Source: Pedobacter quisquiliarum (GTDB taxonomy: Bacteria > Bacteroidota > Bacteroidia > Sphingobacteriales > Sphingobacteriaceae). Taken from it: a DNA stretch of 64,000 bases. The position numbers were made by a program, and so were the translations under genes. Numbering within the stretch: position 1 is the stretch's first letter; every line of letters starts with the position of its first letter. Location of the stretch: contig NZ_BMIL01000009.1 of NCBI RefSeq assembly GCF_014642175.1, positions 107,144 through 171,143 on the forward strand. Direction: 5' to 3'. A model generated the notes under the pieces. The model ran no database searches and was not told where the DNA came from. It saw only the letters and a program-made list of their open reading frames with translations. This document shows positions 35,668 to 45,275 of this stretch, piece by piece.

Positions 35668-37584
35668 ATGACCGATGCTGCACCATCAAACTTCATTGCT
35701 GAGAAAATTTTAGATTTTATTGAATATACAAATCAGAACATCTTCCTGACGGGAAAGGCGGGTACTGGTAAAACAACGCTGTTGAGAAAGATACAAGACA
35801 GCACAACTAAAAAGATGGCAATCCTGGCACCAACAGGCGTTGCCGCAATGAATGCCAAGGGTACCACCATCAACTCCTTCTTCCAACTGCCTCCAGGATC
35901 TTTTTTCCCCGGAGATATCAGTCTCGAAAACCTGCAATCGGGTATACTCTCCATCCAGTCGATGGTCGGTGAGTTAAGTTATGGTAAGGACAAGATGGAC
36001 TTGTTTCGCCTATTAGAGTTACTGGTTATTGATGAGGTCTCCATGGTCCGCTGTGACTTGCTGGACGTTATTGACGCCATTCTCAGGAAGGTCAGAGGCA
36101 CAAATGAAGCATTCGGGGGTGTACAGCTCTTGCTGATTGGTGATCTCTATCAACTTCCGCCAGTTACAAAGAGAGAAGAATGGTCGTTCTTGAACCGTGC
36201 GTATGCCTCCCCTTATTTCTTCGATGCTCATGTCATCCGCCGGCATCCGGTGCTTCAGGTAGAACTCACGGAAGTGTTCCGCCAAACGGAACCAGCTTTC
36301 ATTAACATCCTGAATGACATTCGTAACAATACGATCACCGAAACCAGCCTTAAATTGCTTAATGAACGCTATGACCCGGAATTTCAGGCTACGGAAGATT
36401 TGAATCCAATCATCATTACTTCCCACAACGCGGAAGCAAACGCCATCAACAAACAGAAACTGGAAGCACTATCTGGGCAGGAATATACTTTTGAAGGTGA
36501 AATCACCGGCGCTTTCCGCGATCTTGGCCTGCAAGCAGAACAAACACTAAAGTTAAAAGCAGGTGCACAGGTGATGTTCATTAAAAACGATGTGGGCGGA
36601 AACCGCAGGTACTACAATGGAAAAATTGGCAAAATCAAGTCGATCTCCATTGATGCAACGGAAATCTATATTGCATTCCCCGGTGAAGAAGACATGTTGC
36701 TAAAGAAAAGCGCATGGCAATCTTTTGAGTATAAAGCCGAGGGCGAAGAAGATATAATGCAGCAGCAAGTTGGCGAATTCACACAGTATCCCATTAAACT
36801 TGCCTGGGCTGTAACCATTCATAAAAGCCAGGGACTTACCTTCGACCATGCGATTATTGACGCTGGTAAATCATTTATCGCCGGGCAGGTTTATGTGGCA
36901 CTAAGTCGCGTAAGAACTCTAGATGGACTTATCCTTAGGTCAAAGATCAGCACAGAAAGTCTTCGCTCTAATCCGGAGGTGATCAATTTTATGAAACCTG
37001 CAACAGCTGAAGTCCTGAACAACAGTATTTCAACGGCCCAGGAAAGGTTTATCCTTCAGCTTGTGCTCCGGAACTACACCTTATTCAGTATCCAGGATGC
37101 TCTGGCAGCACTGCTCAACAACGCGGACCTGAAGAAAGCCAGCTTGCCCGAGCTTCAAATTGCCTTAAGCCAGATGGAGCAATCCCTGGAAAACCTGGGT
37201 ACATTGCTTGCAAAGTTCCATACTCAATTGTTGTCACTTCATGAAACTAAGGGCTTTGATCAGACACAATTAAGCAACAGACTTGAAGCCGCTTTTCTTT
37301 ACTTCAGCAAAGAGCTGACGACGCTGGTTCTGAACCCACTCAATAAGAACATTCGTGTAAAAGCAAAAACAAAGGTTCAGCAACACCTTCAGCAGCTCCT
37401 GATTAAGTTCAGACAAACCGTTGAGCACCGCCTATTGCAGATGCAGCAATCCCTCGAGCTATTGAAACAGCCCATTGCAGCAGATCAGTGCAAAACCTGG
37501 ATCAGTAAGCAGAAAGCGCGGGTAATTTCAAAACCTGCTGCAGGTGCAGGCAATAACAACGCAGTAAACCTTCAGCTTTTCTAA
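35668..37584 (+). CDS. PIF1-like/RecD-like DNA helicase
   Basis: 638 residues. Walker A GKAGTGKTT is at 29-37, Walker B VIDEVSM with Asp-Glu at 122-123, and later superfamily-1 motifs include LIGDLYQLPPV, YPIKLAWAVTIHKSQGLTFDHAIID and GQVYVALSRVRTLDGLIL. The last 200 residues are Gln/Leu-rich and helical, without a recognisable extra domain. PIF1-like helicases unwind DNA 5' to 3', including G-quadruplexes. Bacteroidota commonly carry such a gene as a chromosomal copy. It is flanked by the divergent ubiX region and the convergent AraC gene. Confidence 0.9.
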   Translation: MTDAAPSNFIAEKILDFIEYTNQNIFLTGKAGTGKTTLLRKIQDSTTKKMAILAPTGVAAMNAKGTTINSFFQLPPGSFFPGDISLENLQSGILSIQSMVGELSYGKDKMDLFRLLELLVIDEVSMVRCDLLDVIDAILRKVRGTNEAFGGVQLLLIGDLYQLPPVTKREEWSFLNRAYASPYFFDAHVIRRHPVLQVELTEVFRQTEPAFINILNDIRNNTITETSLKLLNERYDPEFQATEDLNPIIITSHNAEANAINKQKLEALSGQEYTFEGEITGAFRDLGLQAEQTLKLKAGAQVMFIKNDVGGNRRYYNGKIGKIKSISIDATEIYIAFPGEEDMLLKKSAWQSFEYKAEGEEDIMQQQVGEFTQYPIKLAWAVTIHKSQGLTFDHAIIDAGKSFIAGQVYVALSRVRTLDGLILRSKISTESLRSNPEVINFMKPATAEVLNNSISTAQERFILQLVLRNYTLFSIQDALAALLNNADLKKASLPELQIALSQMEQSLENLGTLLAKFHTQLLSLHETKGFDQTQLSNRLEAAFLYFSKELTTLVLNPLNKNIRVKAKTKVQQHLQQLLIKFRQTVEHRLLQMQQSLELLKQPIAADQCKTWISKQKARVISKPAAGAGNNNAVNLQLF

Positions 37585-37694
37585 TTTCGGTTCACGCATT
37601 TCTAAACAAAAATCCATGAACACATCATTAAACAAGCGAAGCATATAACTGAGTTGACAACGCATCAGTATATGGCTACAAAGGGAATATAGAC

Positions 37695-38597
37695 CTAAAC
37701 GTTTCGGAAGGAACCGGGCGTCTGATGTATATTCTTTTTGAAGAAGTTGATGAAATGTGGTAGTTCTTCGAAACCTAAGCACCAGGCGATCTCGGAAATA
37801 TTCCAATCTGTATGTTTGAGTAATGCACGTGCTTCCTGTAATATACGCGCCGCGATTAGCTGCGTCGTAGTCTTCTCCGTAGCTTCTTTCAGAGAACGGT
37901 TAAGGTGGTTTACATGTATGCATAGGTGATTTGCAAATTCCGCGGGCGTCCGTAGCTTCATTTGCTGCCTGGGCGACTCGATAGGAAACTGTCGTTCCAG
38001 CAGTTCAATAAACAAAGATGCTACCCGCAAGGAAGCTTTCTGCTTACTCAACGGATTAGATTGTGCAGGCTGAAACTTCAAGGCACTATGAATAAGCTCA
38101 AACACCAGACTTCGCAGCACATCATACTTGTACACATAATCCGTTGCGATCTCCTCAAACATCCGGGAGAAGATATTTTTTACGGCCTGACGTTGATCTG
38201 CATTTAAGGTATAAACAGCATCAGCGCCTGGTTTAAACACCGGATATTCCTTGAAATTGCCATACTGCTGGAAAAACGCCTCAGTGAAAATGCAAAAGAA
38301 ACCACTTTGATCATCATCCAGAGACTCCCATGTGTATGGCACCTGAGGATTTGCAAATAGCAATGCAAACTCATCTATCACCACAGTTTTATCTGCATAG
38401 TAAATGTTGTTCCGGCCTTCAATAAGGCTAATCTTGTAGAAATCTTTACGGCTATACGGTATCGGTTTAGCGTGACAGCCCACAAAGTCATCCAGCATAA
38501 ACACATTGAAGTGCCCCATCTCCTTCTGGAGGTTTTCGGGAATACAGTTCAACTTAGATTTGTAAAACGACTCGATACTTTGTGCTTTGTCCATCAT
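37695..38597 (-). CDS. AraC-family transcriptional regulator
   Basis: 300 residues. An N-terminal cupin-like sensing region (about 20-150) is followed by a double helix-turn-helix at about 205-300: TPAEFANHLCIHVNHLNRSLKEATEKT and WNISEIAWCLGFEELPHFINFFKKNIHQTPGSFR. The second half matches the AraC signature. Effector and targets are unknown. The gene lies 72 bases downstream of an SDR gene on the same strand, which may be its target. Confidence 0.9.
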   Translation of the reverse strand: MMDKAQSIESFYKSKLNCIPENLQKEMGHFNVFMLDDFVGCHAKPIPYSRKDFYKISLIEGRNNIYYADKTVVIDEFALLFANPQVPYTWESLDDDQSGFFCIFTEAFFQQYGNFKEYPVFKPGADAVYTLNADQRQAVKNIFSRMFEEIATDYVYKYDVLRSLVFELIHSALKFQPAQSNPLSKQKASLRVASLFIELLERQFPIESPRQQMKLRTPAEFANHLCIHVNHLNRSLKEATEKTTTQLIAARILQEARALLKHTDWNISEIAWCLGFEELPHFINFFKKNIHQTPGSFRNV

Positions 38598-38669
38598 TCG
38601 AAATTACTACAAATTAAACAAAAGAAGTATCCCTGCAGGTCCATGCAGGAATACCTGGCGTAAGAACAC

Positions 38670-39509
38670 CTAACTACTGAAAGCTGTTGAGGTTGCCAAC
38701 GCTTTTAGCACTTCCATCTCCTGTACGACATTTTTAATCTTCTGATCAACCATCTGATACGCATCATCACCCAAAAACAGATGCAAAGGTGCTTGATCAA
38801 GTGCTGCTGCCGCGATTAATACCGCTGCTGCTTTTTCAGGATCATTCGGCTGATTGCCATTAATCTGATCCTGATGCATGGATTGTGAAGCACGTACCGC
38901 AGCATAAGCATCAATCGGATTTGCGGGTACTGCTAGCGAAGCATCCAGGAAGTTAGTTCTAAAGTACCCAGGTGAAACGATGGTTACCTTGATACCCATT
39001 GGTTCTACCTCTGTAGACAGCGATTCCGATAAACCATGGACGGCAAACTTCGTTGCACAATAAATGCCAAAGCCGGGGAAAGTTCCGATGAATCCCCCTA
39101 TAGAAGCAATGTTAAAAATGTGTCCGGAAGATTGTTTGCGCATTTGAGGCAACACATTTCGGATTACGTTCAGCATTCCAAAAACATTGATGTCAAAATT
39201 GCCCCTGCTTTCCTGATCACTTAACTCTTCTAGTCCACCCACTAAACCATACCCTGCATTGTTGACCACCACATCAATGCGGCCGAATTTCGAAATAGTA
39301 GATGTTAATGCTGCTGAAACACTTGCTTCATTGGTTAAATCCACCTCAAGTGGTAAAAACTGCTCGTGTTTGCCTACCTCCTTTTCGAGGTCATTGAGAC
39401 GACGGGACGTTGCAGCCACACTAAATCCCTGATCAATTAATCTCTTAACTAAGGTAAGTCCAAGTCCTTTCGAAGCACCTGTAACGAACCATACTTTTTG
39501 ATTTTCCAT
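38670..39509 (-). CDS. Short-chain dehydrogenase/reductase (SDR)
   Basis: 279 residues. Classical SDR features: the cofactor-binding TGASKGLG near residues 10-17, NNAGYG, the catalytic serine in NIASIGG, and YCATK with the Tyr-x3-Lys pair. Arg residues after the first strand (AATSRR) favour NADP. The substrate is unknown. A -7 box lies 23 bases upstream, and the gene is followed by the AraC regulator. Confidence 0.92.
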   Translation of the reverse strand: MENQKVWFVTGASKGLGLTLVKRLIDQGFSVAATSRRLNDLEKEVGKHEQFLPLEVDLTNEASVSAALTSTISKFGRIDVVVNNAGYGLVGGLEELSDQESRGNFDINVFGMLNVIRNVLPQMRKQSSGHIFNIASIGGFIGTFPGFGIYCATKFAVHGLSESLSTEVEPMGIKVTIVSPGYFRTNFLDASLAVPANPIDAYAAVRASQSMHQDQINGNQPNDPEKAAAVLIAAAALDQAPLHLFLGDDAYQMVDQKIKNVVQEMEVLKALATSTAFSS

Positions 39510-39531
39510 GTTATGCTAATTTGATTGATCA

Positions 39532-39539
39532 CAAAGGTA
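39532..39539 (-). promoter_or_regulatory. -7 promoter box of the SDR gene
   Basis: Reads TACCTTTG on the minus strand, an exact TAnnTTTG match 23 bases before the start codon at 39509. Confidence 0.55.
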
Positions 39540-39647
39540 TGGCACCGAAATACCCTTGCCGATGCAATCATCAAACGATAAGCTGCAAAAATCAAACAAA
39601 AAAGGGTAGCCACTACAGCTACCCTCAACAACCTAACAAAGATCGTC

Positions 39648-40478
39648 TTATTTGATAAACAAGCTTGCTATGGCATTTACCTCAGCCATGGTCAACGTTT
39701 CATCGAATGCTTCTGTCGCAGCTCTTTCGCTATAGCCAAGGTTTCTGATGTTAACACCTCCCTGGGTTGTATTATCTTCACCTTTATAAACCGCATCTAC
39801 TTGTGGTACTCCACTATCATTTGCACCGGTAATCCATGGCTTCATGGCTGTTAGGCCACCACCTGCGGGTGCACGGCGCATCTGGCGGATGTGTGAAGCA
39901 TGACGAGCTTCAACCGAGTGAATTTGTAGTGCCGTTTGCAATACACCTGGTGCAGACATCAGGTTCACCGCCTGCCCCTTATAAGCTCTTACACCCGTAT
40001 CTTCAAGCGCCTGTGCTACAGCAAGGAAAGTCTTATAATCTGAGAAAACCGTTGGGAAGGTACCCTTTGCGGTATAGTCAAAGTTAGCCGATGTAAATGA
40101 AACCGGTGTTTTACCCAATCCGGTGATTGCACCTTTTAAGAGGTTCACGTGTTGCATTTCGTGATCACAGATGGTTTTAATGGCACCAACGCCAGGACCT
40201 GCAGGAATTAATCCGTTTGTGCCTGAACCAGTGCGATAGAAATAATATTCAAGGTATTCTAATGTAAGTGCGTAGTTCAATACGTTTTCAACCGCTACCG
40301 GTGCAGACTGACCATAAGCTTTATTAAACATCGAACCTAAAGATAGTGGAATTGCAGCAGCGGCAATCTTGGCACCGAAGCAATAAAATTGCTTCATTGC
40401 AGCACGACGTGGACTCAGGCGTTCATAGATTTCGCCGTCTACTTTTTCTATTTCTGATAATATATTTACAATGTTCAT
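39648..40478 (-). CDS. Exported ferritin-like domain protein (second of pair)
   Basis: 276 residues from the ATG at 40478, chosen because it lies 10 bases after the upstream stop; a longer frame exists but overlaps that gene. RR at 24-25 followed by a hydrophobic stretch to AYGQS (about 57) suggests a Tat-type signal. The ferritin_2-like four-helix part has LEYLEYYFYR, CDHEMQHVNLL, ALEDTGVRAYKGQ and VEARHASHIRQ, giving the Glu and His residues expected for a di-iron site. The family is found among desiccation-related and stress proteins. It is paralogous to its upstream neighbour. Confidence 0.82.
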   Translation of the reverse strand: MNIVNILSEIEKVDGEIYERLSPRRAAMKQFYCFGAKIAAAAIPLSLGSMFNKAYGQSAPVAVENVLNYALTLEYLEYYFYRTGSGTNGLIPAGPGVGAIKTICDHEMQHVNLLKGAITGLGKTPVSFTSANFDYTAKGTFPTVFSDYKTFLAVAQALEDTGVRAYKGQAVNLMSAPGVLQTALQIHSVEARHASHIRQMRRAPAGGGLTAMKPWITGANDSGVPQVDAVYKGEDNTTQGGVNIRNLGYSERAATEAFDETLTMAEVNAIASLFIK

Positions 40479-40488
40479 GATTTCTGGT

Positions 40489-41163
40489 TTAAGAAGGTAA
40501 GTTATTGGCAGTAATTTCAGTTTTGATGTAGGCTTTTGCAATCGCTAGAACCTCTTTCGGTGTGCGTGCCACATCTAGTCCATTGGCATCAACAACTTCC
40601 ATGTTAGCGAAGCTGCCATTTTCAATCAGGTCACGGATTAGTGCCGCATGACGAGCCTCTACAGAAACAATCTTACCAGCAAGCGTTAGGTAATCAGGAG
40701 ATTTTATCAATTTACCAGCACCATTATAGGCGGATACACCCAGGTCTTCAAAAGCTTTTGCAGTTCCAAGGACCGAAGCCTTGTCATTAAAATTGATAGC
40801 AGAAAAATTAACCTCCAGCGCAGGAATGGCTTTGTCGCCCAATGCTGCTTTGAAGAAATCGCGGTGCGCCAACTCATGGTCCCGGATGTCTGTTAAGAAA
40901 ATTTTCTCTGTCTCGGTCATGCCTGCAAAAGGCGTCTTGATAACTGCTTCGTAGAAAGCCGCTTCAAGTTGCTCAAGCGCATAAGCATAATTTAAGATGC
41001 CAATGTCGCCAGATCCCAGGTCAACCGCACCGGTTACCGGATCTACCATGTCGTCTTTTGAACAGCCTGCTGCAGTTAGTGCAACAACGGCCATACCGGC
41101 TCCTGCATACCGCAAAAAGGAACGGCGTTGAATCCCTGATTCTAAAATGTCTTGATTTTCCAT
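40489..41163 (-). CDS. Tat-exported ferritin-like lipoprotein (first of pair)
   Basis: 224 residues. A twin-arginine motif at 13-14 (QRRSFLRYAGAG) leads a signal that ends in the lipobox-like TAAGC (Cys34). The helical domain has YALEQLEAAFYEAV, RDHELAHRDFF, AFEDLGVSAYNGAG and VEARHAALIRD, the same Glu/His pattern as the next gene. Export in a folded state by Tat fits a metal cofactor loaded in the cytoplasm. The function is unconfirmed; iron handling or redox protection in the periplasm is likely. Confidence 0.85.
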   Translation of the reverse strand: MENQDILESGIQRRSFLRYAGAGMAVVALTAAGCSKDDMVDPVTGAVDLGSGDIGILNYAYALEQLEAAFYEAVIKTPFAGMTETEKIFLTDIRDHELAHRDFFKAALGDKAIPALEVNFSAINFNDKASVLGTAKAFEDLGVSAYNGAGKLIKSPDYLTLAGKIVSVEARHAALIRDLIENGSFANMEVVDANGLDVARTPKEVLAIAKAYIKTEITANNLPS

Positions 41164-41296
41164 TGCTTGGTTATTAATAGTTGGTTAATGTTATGCTTTC
41201 ATTTACGCAACAACCAATGCCCTGGATTTACAAACAGAAATAATTTTTCCAATAAAGTTTTATCTTACCTTAGTTCCTGAACTTTCATGTAAGAAA

Positions 41297-41901
41297 ATGA
41301 CCTTAAAATCAACGCTCTTAAGCAGCTTCTTTATCCTGCTATCATTCACAATTTCGGCACAAACATTAAAAGAAAGTATAGCGCGCGACTTTACACGATT
41401 AGGCGAACTCACTCAAAAGGGTGACTATGCTAAACTGGTCGACATGTTACCCGAAAAAATGTTCGAGTTGTCCCCAAAGAAAGCCTTATTGAAGCATTGC
41501 ACGTGGGCTTGTCAAATGAACAGGTAAAAGTCGCCATTCTGGATATGGAACTGCTGAACATCAGTACACCAGAGATGATCGATAGCTGCTATTATTCCGA
41601 ACTAAGGTATACAACCAATATGTCAATGGTCTTCATTCCGCAGGAAACCGAAACTAAAGAACAAAAGGAAACGCGTTCAACAAGGACTGTTGCGGCCCTT
41701 GCAAATACATTTGGATCAAACAATGTGCAGTATAATGCTGAGAAGGACCAATTTAGCGTAATAGCAAGGAAGAAATCTATTGCGATATCTTCCAACAAGG
41801 GCCGCGATTGGAAGTTCATAAATATTGATGGCGCGCAGCGTCTTATACTCGAAAAAGTACTGCCTAAAGAAATTGTCGAGCGCGAGTTGGACTATAATTA
41901 A
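41297..41901 (+). pseudogene. Exported hypothetical protein split by a -1 frameshift
   Basis: The first frame (41297-41527) encodes a signal peptide (MTLKSTLLSSFFILLSFTISAQ) and DMLPEKMFELSPK, then runs into an unlikely tail and stop. The second frame is open over 41461-41901 and continues sensibly as ESLIEALHVGLSNEQVKVAI. The switch falls exactly at C_CCA_AAG (41473-41479), a canonical X_XXY_YYZ slippery heptamer. Read through, the product has about 202 residues. It may be a recent one-base deletion in an A run, a sequence error, or programmed frameshifting. The family is not recognised. Confidence 0.65.
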
Positions 41902-43166
41902 TCTTCAAAAAGATACCCGCTAAGCGCCAGCCCTTTTGCAACACTCCTGAAGTTATCACCGGAATTAAGATTTACATGGGGGAAGCGTTGCATGAATAAT
42001 TTCTGAATAGCACCGACCATTGATGTACCGCCCGTCAGGAAGAGGCTGTCGATTTTCGTGGGCTCTATTTTGTTGTCTGTCAGGAAATTTTCCAGGTAAC
42101 CAGCAATCTGATCCACATGCTTACCGATGATTTGCTCATATTCAGCAAGCACGATATCCTCTTCAATGACGATGTCCATCTGATTATAACTGAACTTCGC
42201 GCGATCAGTAGCGGAGAGCTCAATTTTCGTGTACTCAATAGATCTGAAAACGGAATACCCCAGATTATGATCAATCAACGTAATGAGGTTCTTGAACTTA
42301 GAATCCTTCCCAGAGAAATAATAATAGTCCTCAATATCTTTCTTAATGCGTGGACCATTGAAGAAGTTCATCTGTTCCCAGGAACAGATGTTTGCAAACA
42401 ATGATTTCGGTACCGTCAACCGCTTACCAGGTGTAGCTTCATACTCGGTATATTTTCCAAAATATGGCGTGCCACGCTCCCACATGAATGCGGCATCAAA
42501 ACTATCTCCACCAATGTAAATACCACCAGTGGCCATCATGTCGTTCTTGCGGTCCTTATCTCCTACTTTGGTCGGGTCTAGAATCAGATAGGTAAAATCA
42601 GTGGTCCCTCCCCCTAAATCCGCAACAAGCACATGCTCCGCTTTCTTTAAAGTACGCTCATAAGCAAATGCAGCACCAATAGGTTCAAATTGAAACCTTA
42701 AATCGGTAAAGCCGGCAAGTTCCGCAGCTTTGGTAAGTCTTGTCTGCGCTAGGGTATCCTTTTGAACATTGTGATCATCGAAGAACACTGGCCTGCCAAT
42801 TACCGCCTTATTGCAAGACTCACCAATCAGCTGGTCCGCACGGGTCTTAAGTTCACTGATGATGATGGCCACGAGCTGCGAGGCGTTATATCTGGCATTC
42901 TGAATGCGCGTTTCAATGAAGCTGCTTCGCGAAAGAATCTGCTTCACTGATTTGATAAACCGGCCTTTCATGCCTTCACTCAAGTACGCCGAAATCGCCT
43001 CTTCACCCACAACAAAGTTTGGACTACCATCGGCGTGGCGGTGCTCAAAAAAGTAAATCAAAGAGGGAATAATGATCGTATGCTGGATTTCAGCGGTATC
43101 TTCATTGTAAATTGCCAATGCCGAGTTGGTTGTTCCAAAATCTATTCCATACAAATACTTTCCCAT
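41898..43166 (-). CDS. Short Hsp70-family protein (ATPase domain only)
   Basis: 422 residues. The actin-like ATPase shows phosphate-1 GIDFGTTNSA (7-16), the phosphate-2 motif ADLGGGTTDFTY and the adenosine motif FLTGGTSMVGAIQKLF near the C-terminus. It ends there, so it lacks the beta-sandwich substrate-binding domain and lid of DnaK. It resembles YegD-type Hsp70 relatives, whose role is unknown. Its stop shares a TTAA with the convergent frameshifted gene. A CG-rich hairpin lies directly upstream of its start (43168-43196). Confidence 0.9.
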   Translation of the reverse strand: MGKYLYGIDFGTTNSALAIYNEDTAEIQHTIIIPSLIYFFEHRHADGSPNFVVGEEAISAYLSEGMKGRFIKSVKQILSRSSFIETRIQNARYNASQLVAIIISELKTRADQLIGESCNKAVIGRPVFFDDHNVQKDTLAQTRLTKAAELAGFTDLRFQFEPIGAAFAYERTLKKAEHVLVADLGGGTTDFTYLILDPTKVGDKDRKNDMMATGGIYIGGDSFDAAFMWERGTPYFGKYTEYEATPGKRLTVPKSLFANICSWEQMNFFNGPRIKKDIEDYYYFSGKDSKFKNLITLIDHNLGYSVFRSIEYTKIELSATDRAKFSYNQMDIVIEEDIVLAEYEQIIGKHVDQIAGYLENFLTDNKIEPTKIDSLFLTGGTSMVGAIQKLFMQRFPHVNLNSGDNFRSVAKGLALSGYLFED

Positions 43167-43237
43167 AGCGCGTCCCCTTTAATTTTTTGAGGGGGCGAAA
43201 GTATAAAAAATTATGTTAGTAATGGATGCCTTTCTGT

Positions 43238-45262
43238 CTATGCTTGTGGATCCCGCAAGGTATTGTCTGTGAACAACTCGTTTTTAACCTCGGAGCTGAG
43301 CTGGATAAAGCGTTCATATTGCTTTAATGCATCAGCAATTACCTCATTCTTGTTAAAGTATTCGATGTTGTATCCTATCCTATTATCCCCAAAGTAGGTC
43401 TTTGGAATATAGGTCTTGTTACCATCAACGCCTGGAATGTTTTCTTCGTTCATGAGAAATTCAGATATGATTTTCGACTCCGTTCTAACCCCGTAGGTAA
43501 AATCTTCCAACTGCTCATGTTTGATGGTTAGCGCTATAGCTGTAGGCCTTTCTTTAGTACTGACGACCGCCGTTACACCCTTCGCATTAAACGCTGCAGC
43601 GAGCTCCTCAAGCGCAACTTTAACCGTGTCCTGCATGAAGCCATCCACCGCTTCCCGGTTTTTAAACGACAGGATTCGCTGTAGTCTCTCTCTCCAGAAC
43701 TCACCAGACCAGTTGTTCGCAGCATGCGAATATGCCCTTGAATAGTAAATGTCGTCTATAACCAGACCTTTTACCAGACTGTAGCAGAACATGCACATGA
43801 TTATAGAAAATGGCAGCGCGGTAATCAGCGTCATGGTTTGCAGTGATTCCAGTCCGCCAGCATTAAGTAGCACAAGCGACAGAAGGCCTAACAGCACGCC
43901 CCAGAAAACCATTTGCCATTTGGGCGACTTCATTGCATTATTCGTGGCAATATTGTTCATCACATAGATGCCCGAGTCAGCAGACGTAACGAAGAAAACA
44001 AAAATGATGAAAATTGCCAAAGTGCTGCTGATTCCAGGTGCAGGAAGCAGATCTAGGAACTTAAACAGCAGCTCATCGGCTCTATTCGCCATGGAACTCA
44101 ACAGGCCGCTAGCGGAATTGCGGTCCAGCCAGGTTGCACTGTTTCCGAGTACCGTCATCCACAAAAAGTTAAAAGCGGTGGGAATGATTAGTACGGCTCC
44201 AATAAACTCACGGATGGTACGCCCCTTAGATATTTTTGCAATAAACAAGCCCACATATGGAGACCAGGAGATCCACCATGCCCAATACAAGACAGTCCAG
44301 TTGAAGAACCACTGCTGCGTTTCAGGTTCATAGGCATGGGTATTAAATGCCAGACTGAAGAACTGTGAAAGGTAATAGCCAATACCTTCAGATAACGAGC
44401 CCAGCAGAAAAACCGTCGGGCCACAGATCAATATGAACAACAAAAAAGCAAGTGCGAGAATGATATTTAGCTGGCTCAAAAACTTAACACCCTTGTTTAC
44501 GCCTGATGTTGCAGACGCTATGGAGACGGTCATGATGACGAACACAATTGCCACTTGATAACTGAATCCGGCTTCCTTCATTAAACCGAGTTCGACAAGG
44601 CCTGCATTAAGTTGCACTACACCGAAACCCAAAGTTGTCGTTATCCCAAAAAACGTACTACATAAAGCGAAGGTATCGATTACATCTCCGGCAGAACCAT
44701 TGATCCTATTTTTTAAGATCGGATAAAAGCAACTGCGTAGTGATAGTGGGAGCCGATATCGATACGTAAAGTATGCGAGTGATAATCCGACAACACCGTA
44801 AACTGCCCATGCATGGATACCCCAGTGAAAGAAAGTATAAAGTTGTGCATTCTTGGCGCGTTTAACTTCGTCAAGCGCAGCAAATGTTGGATCTGAAAAG
44901 TGACCTATGGGTTCTGCAACACCAAAATACATCAGTCCGATGCCCATACCTGCGGCAAAAAGCATGGAAATCCAGGAGAAGAAGGAATATTCCGGCTCAG
45001 AATCATTATCACCAAGTCGGATAGCGCCGTACTTACTAAAAAATAAGAATAATAGAAATAGTACGAAAATCGTTACCACCCATACATATACCCAATTGAG
45101 GTTGATGAAAATCCATTCCTGCACAACACCTAGATACAGCCCGGCTTGTTGCGGGAAGAAGCTGGAAACAAATGTAATGGCCAGTATAAAGATCAAGCTT
45201 GGCACCACAATACCCTTTTTGAAGGTACTCTTAGTAAACCATGTCGTTTTTAGCGCTCCCAT
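43238..45262 (-). CDS. BCCT-family transporter (betaine/carnitine/choline type)
   Basis: About 674 residues with 12 hydrophobic segments. FAAGMGIGLMYFGVAEPIGHF and the tryptophan-rich YWAWWISWSPYVGLFIAKISKGRTIREF are the BCCT signature segments. A cytoplasmic tail of about 150 residues follows the last helix and could be regulatory. The family imports quaternary ammonium compounds, driven by Na+ or H+, and often acts in osmoprotection. The frame extends to a GTG at 45316, but that would overlap the upstream lipoprotein gene; the ATG at 45262 is preferred. Confidence 0.92.
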   Translation of the reverse strand: MGALKTTWFTKSTFKKGIVVPSLIFILAITFVSSFFPQQAGLYLGVVQEWIFINLNWVYVWVVTIFVLFLLFLFFSKYGAIRLGDNDSEPEYSFFSWISMLFAAGMGIGLMYFGVAEPIGHFSDPTFAALDEVKRAKNAQLYTFFHWGIHAWAVYGVVGLSLAYFTYRYRLPLSLRSCFYPILKNRINGSAGDVIDTFALCSTFFGITTTLGFGVVQLNAGLVELGLMKEAGFSYQVAIVFVIMTVSIASATSGVNKGVKFLSQLNIILALAFLLFILICGPTVFLLGSLSEGIGYYLSQFFSLAFNTHAYEPETQQWFFNWTVLYWAWWISWSPYVGLFIAKISKGRTIREFIGAVLIIPTAFNFLWMTVLGNSATWLDRNSASGLLSSMANRADELLFKFLDLLPAPGISSTLAIFIIFVFFVTSADSGIYVMNNIATNNAMKSPKWQMVFWGVLLGLLSLVLLNAGGLESLQTMTLITALPFSIIMCMFCYSLVKGLVIDDIYYSRAYSHAANNWSGEFWRERLQRILSFKNREAVDGFMQDTVKVALEELAAAFNAKGVTAVVSTKERPTAIALTIKHEQLEDFTYGVRTESKIISEFLMNEENIPGVDGNKTYIPKTYFGDNRIGYNIEYFNKNEVIADALKQYERFIQLSSEVKNELFTDNTLRDPQA

Positions 45263-45275
45263 AAATGTAAAGAAG

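Noticed and set aside
43168..43196. CGTCCCCT...GAGGGGGCG hairpin as a terminator of the BCCT gene
   Set aside because: It lies next to the Hsp70 start, has no T-run on the minus strand, and is more likely part of the Hsp70 5' region, so it is not listed as a terminator.
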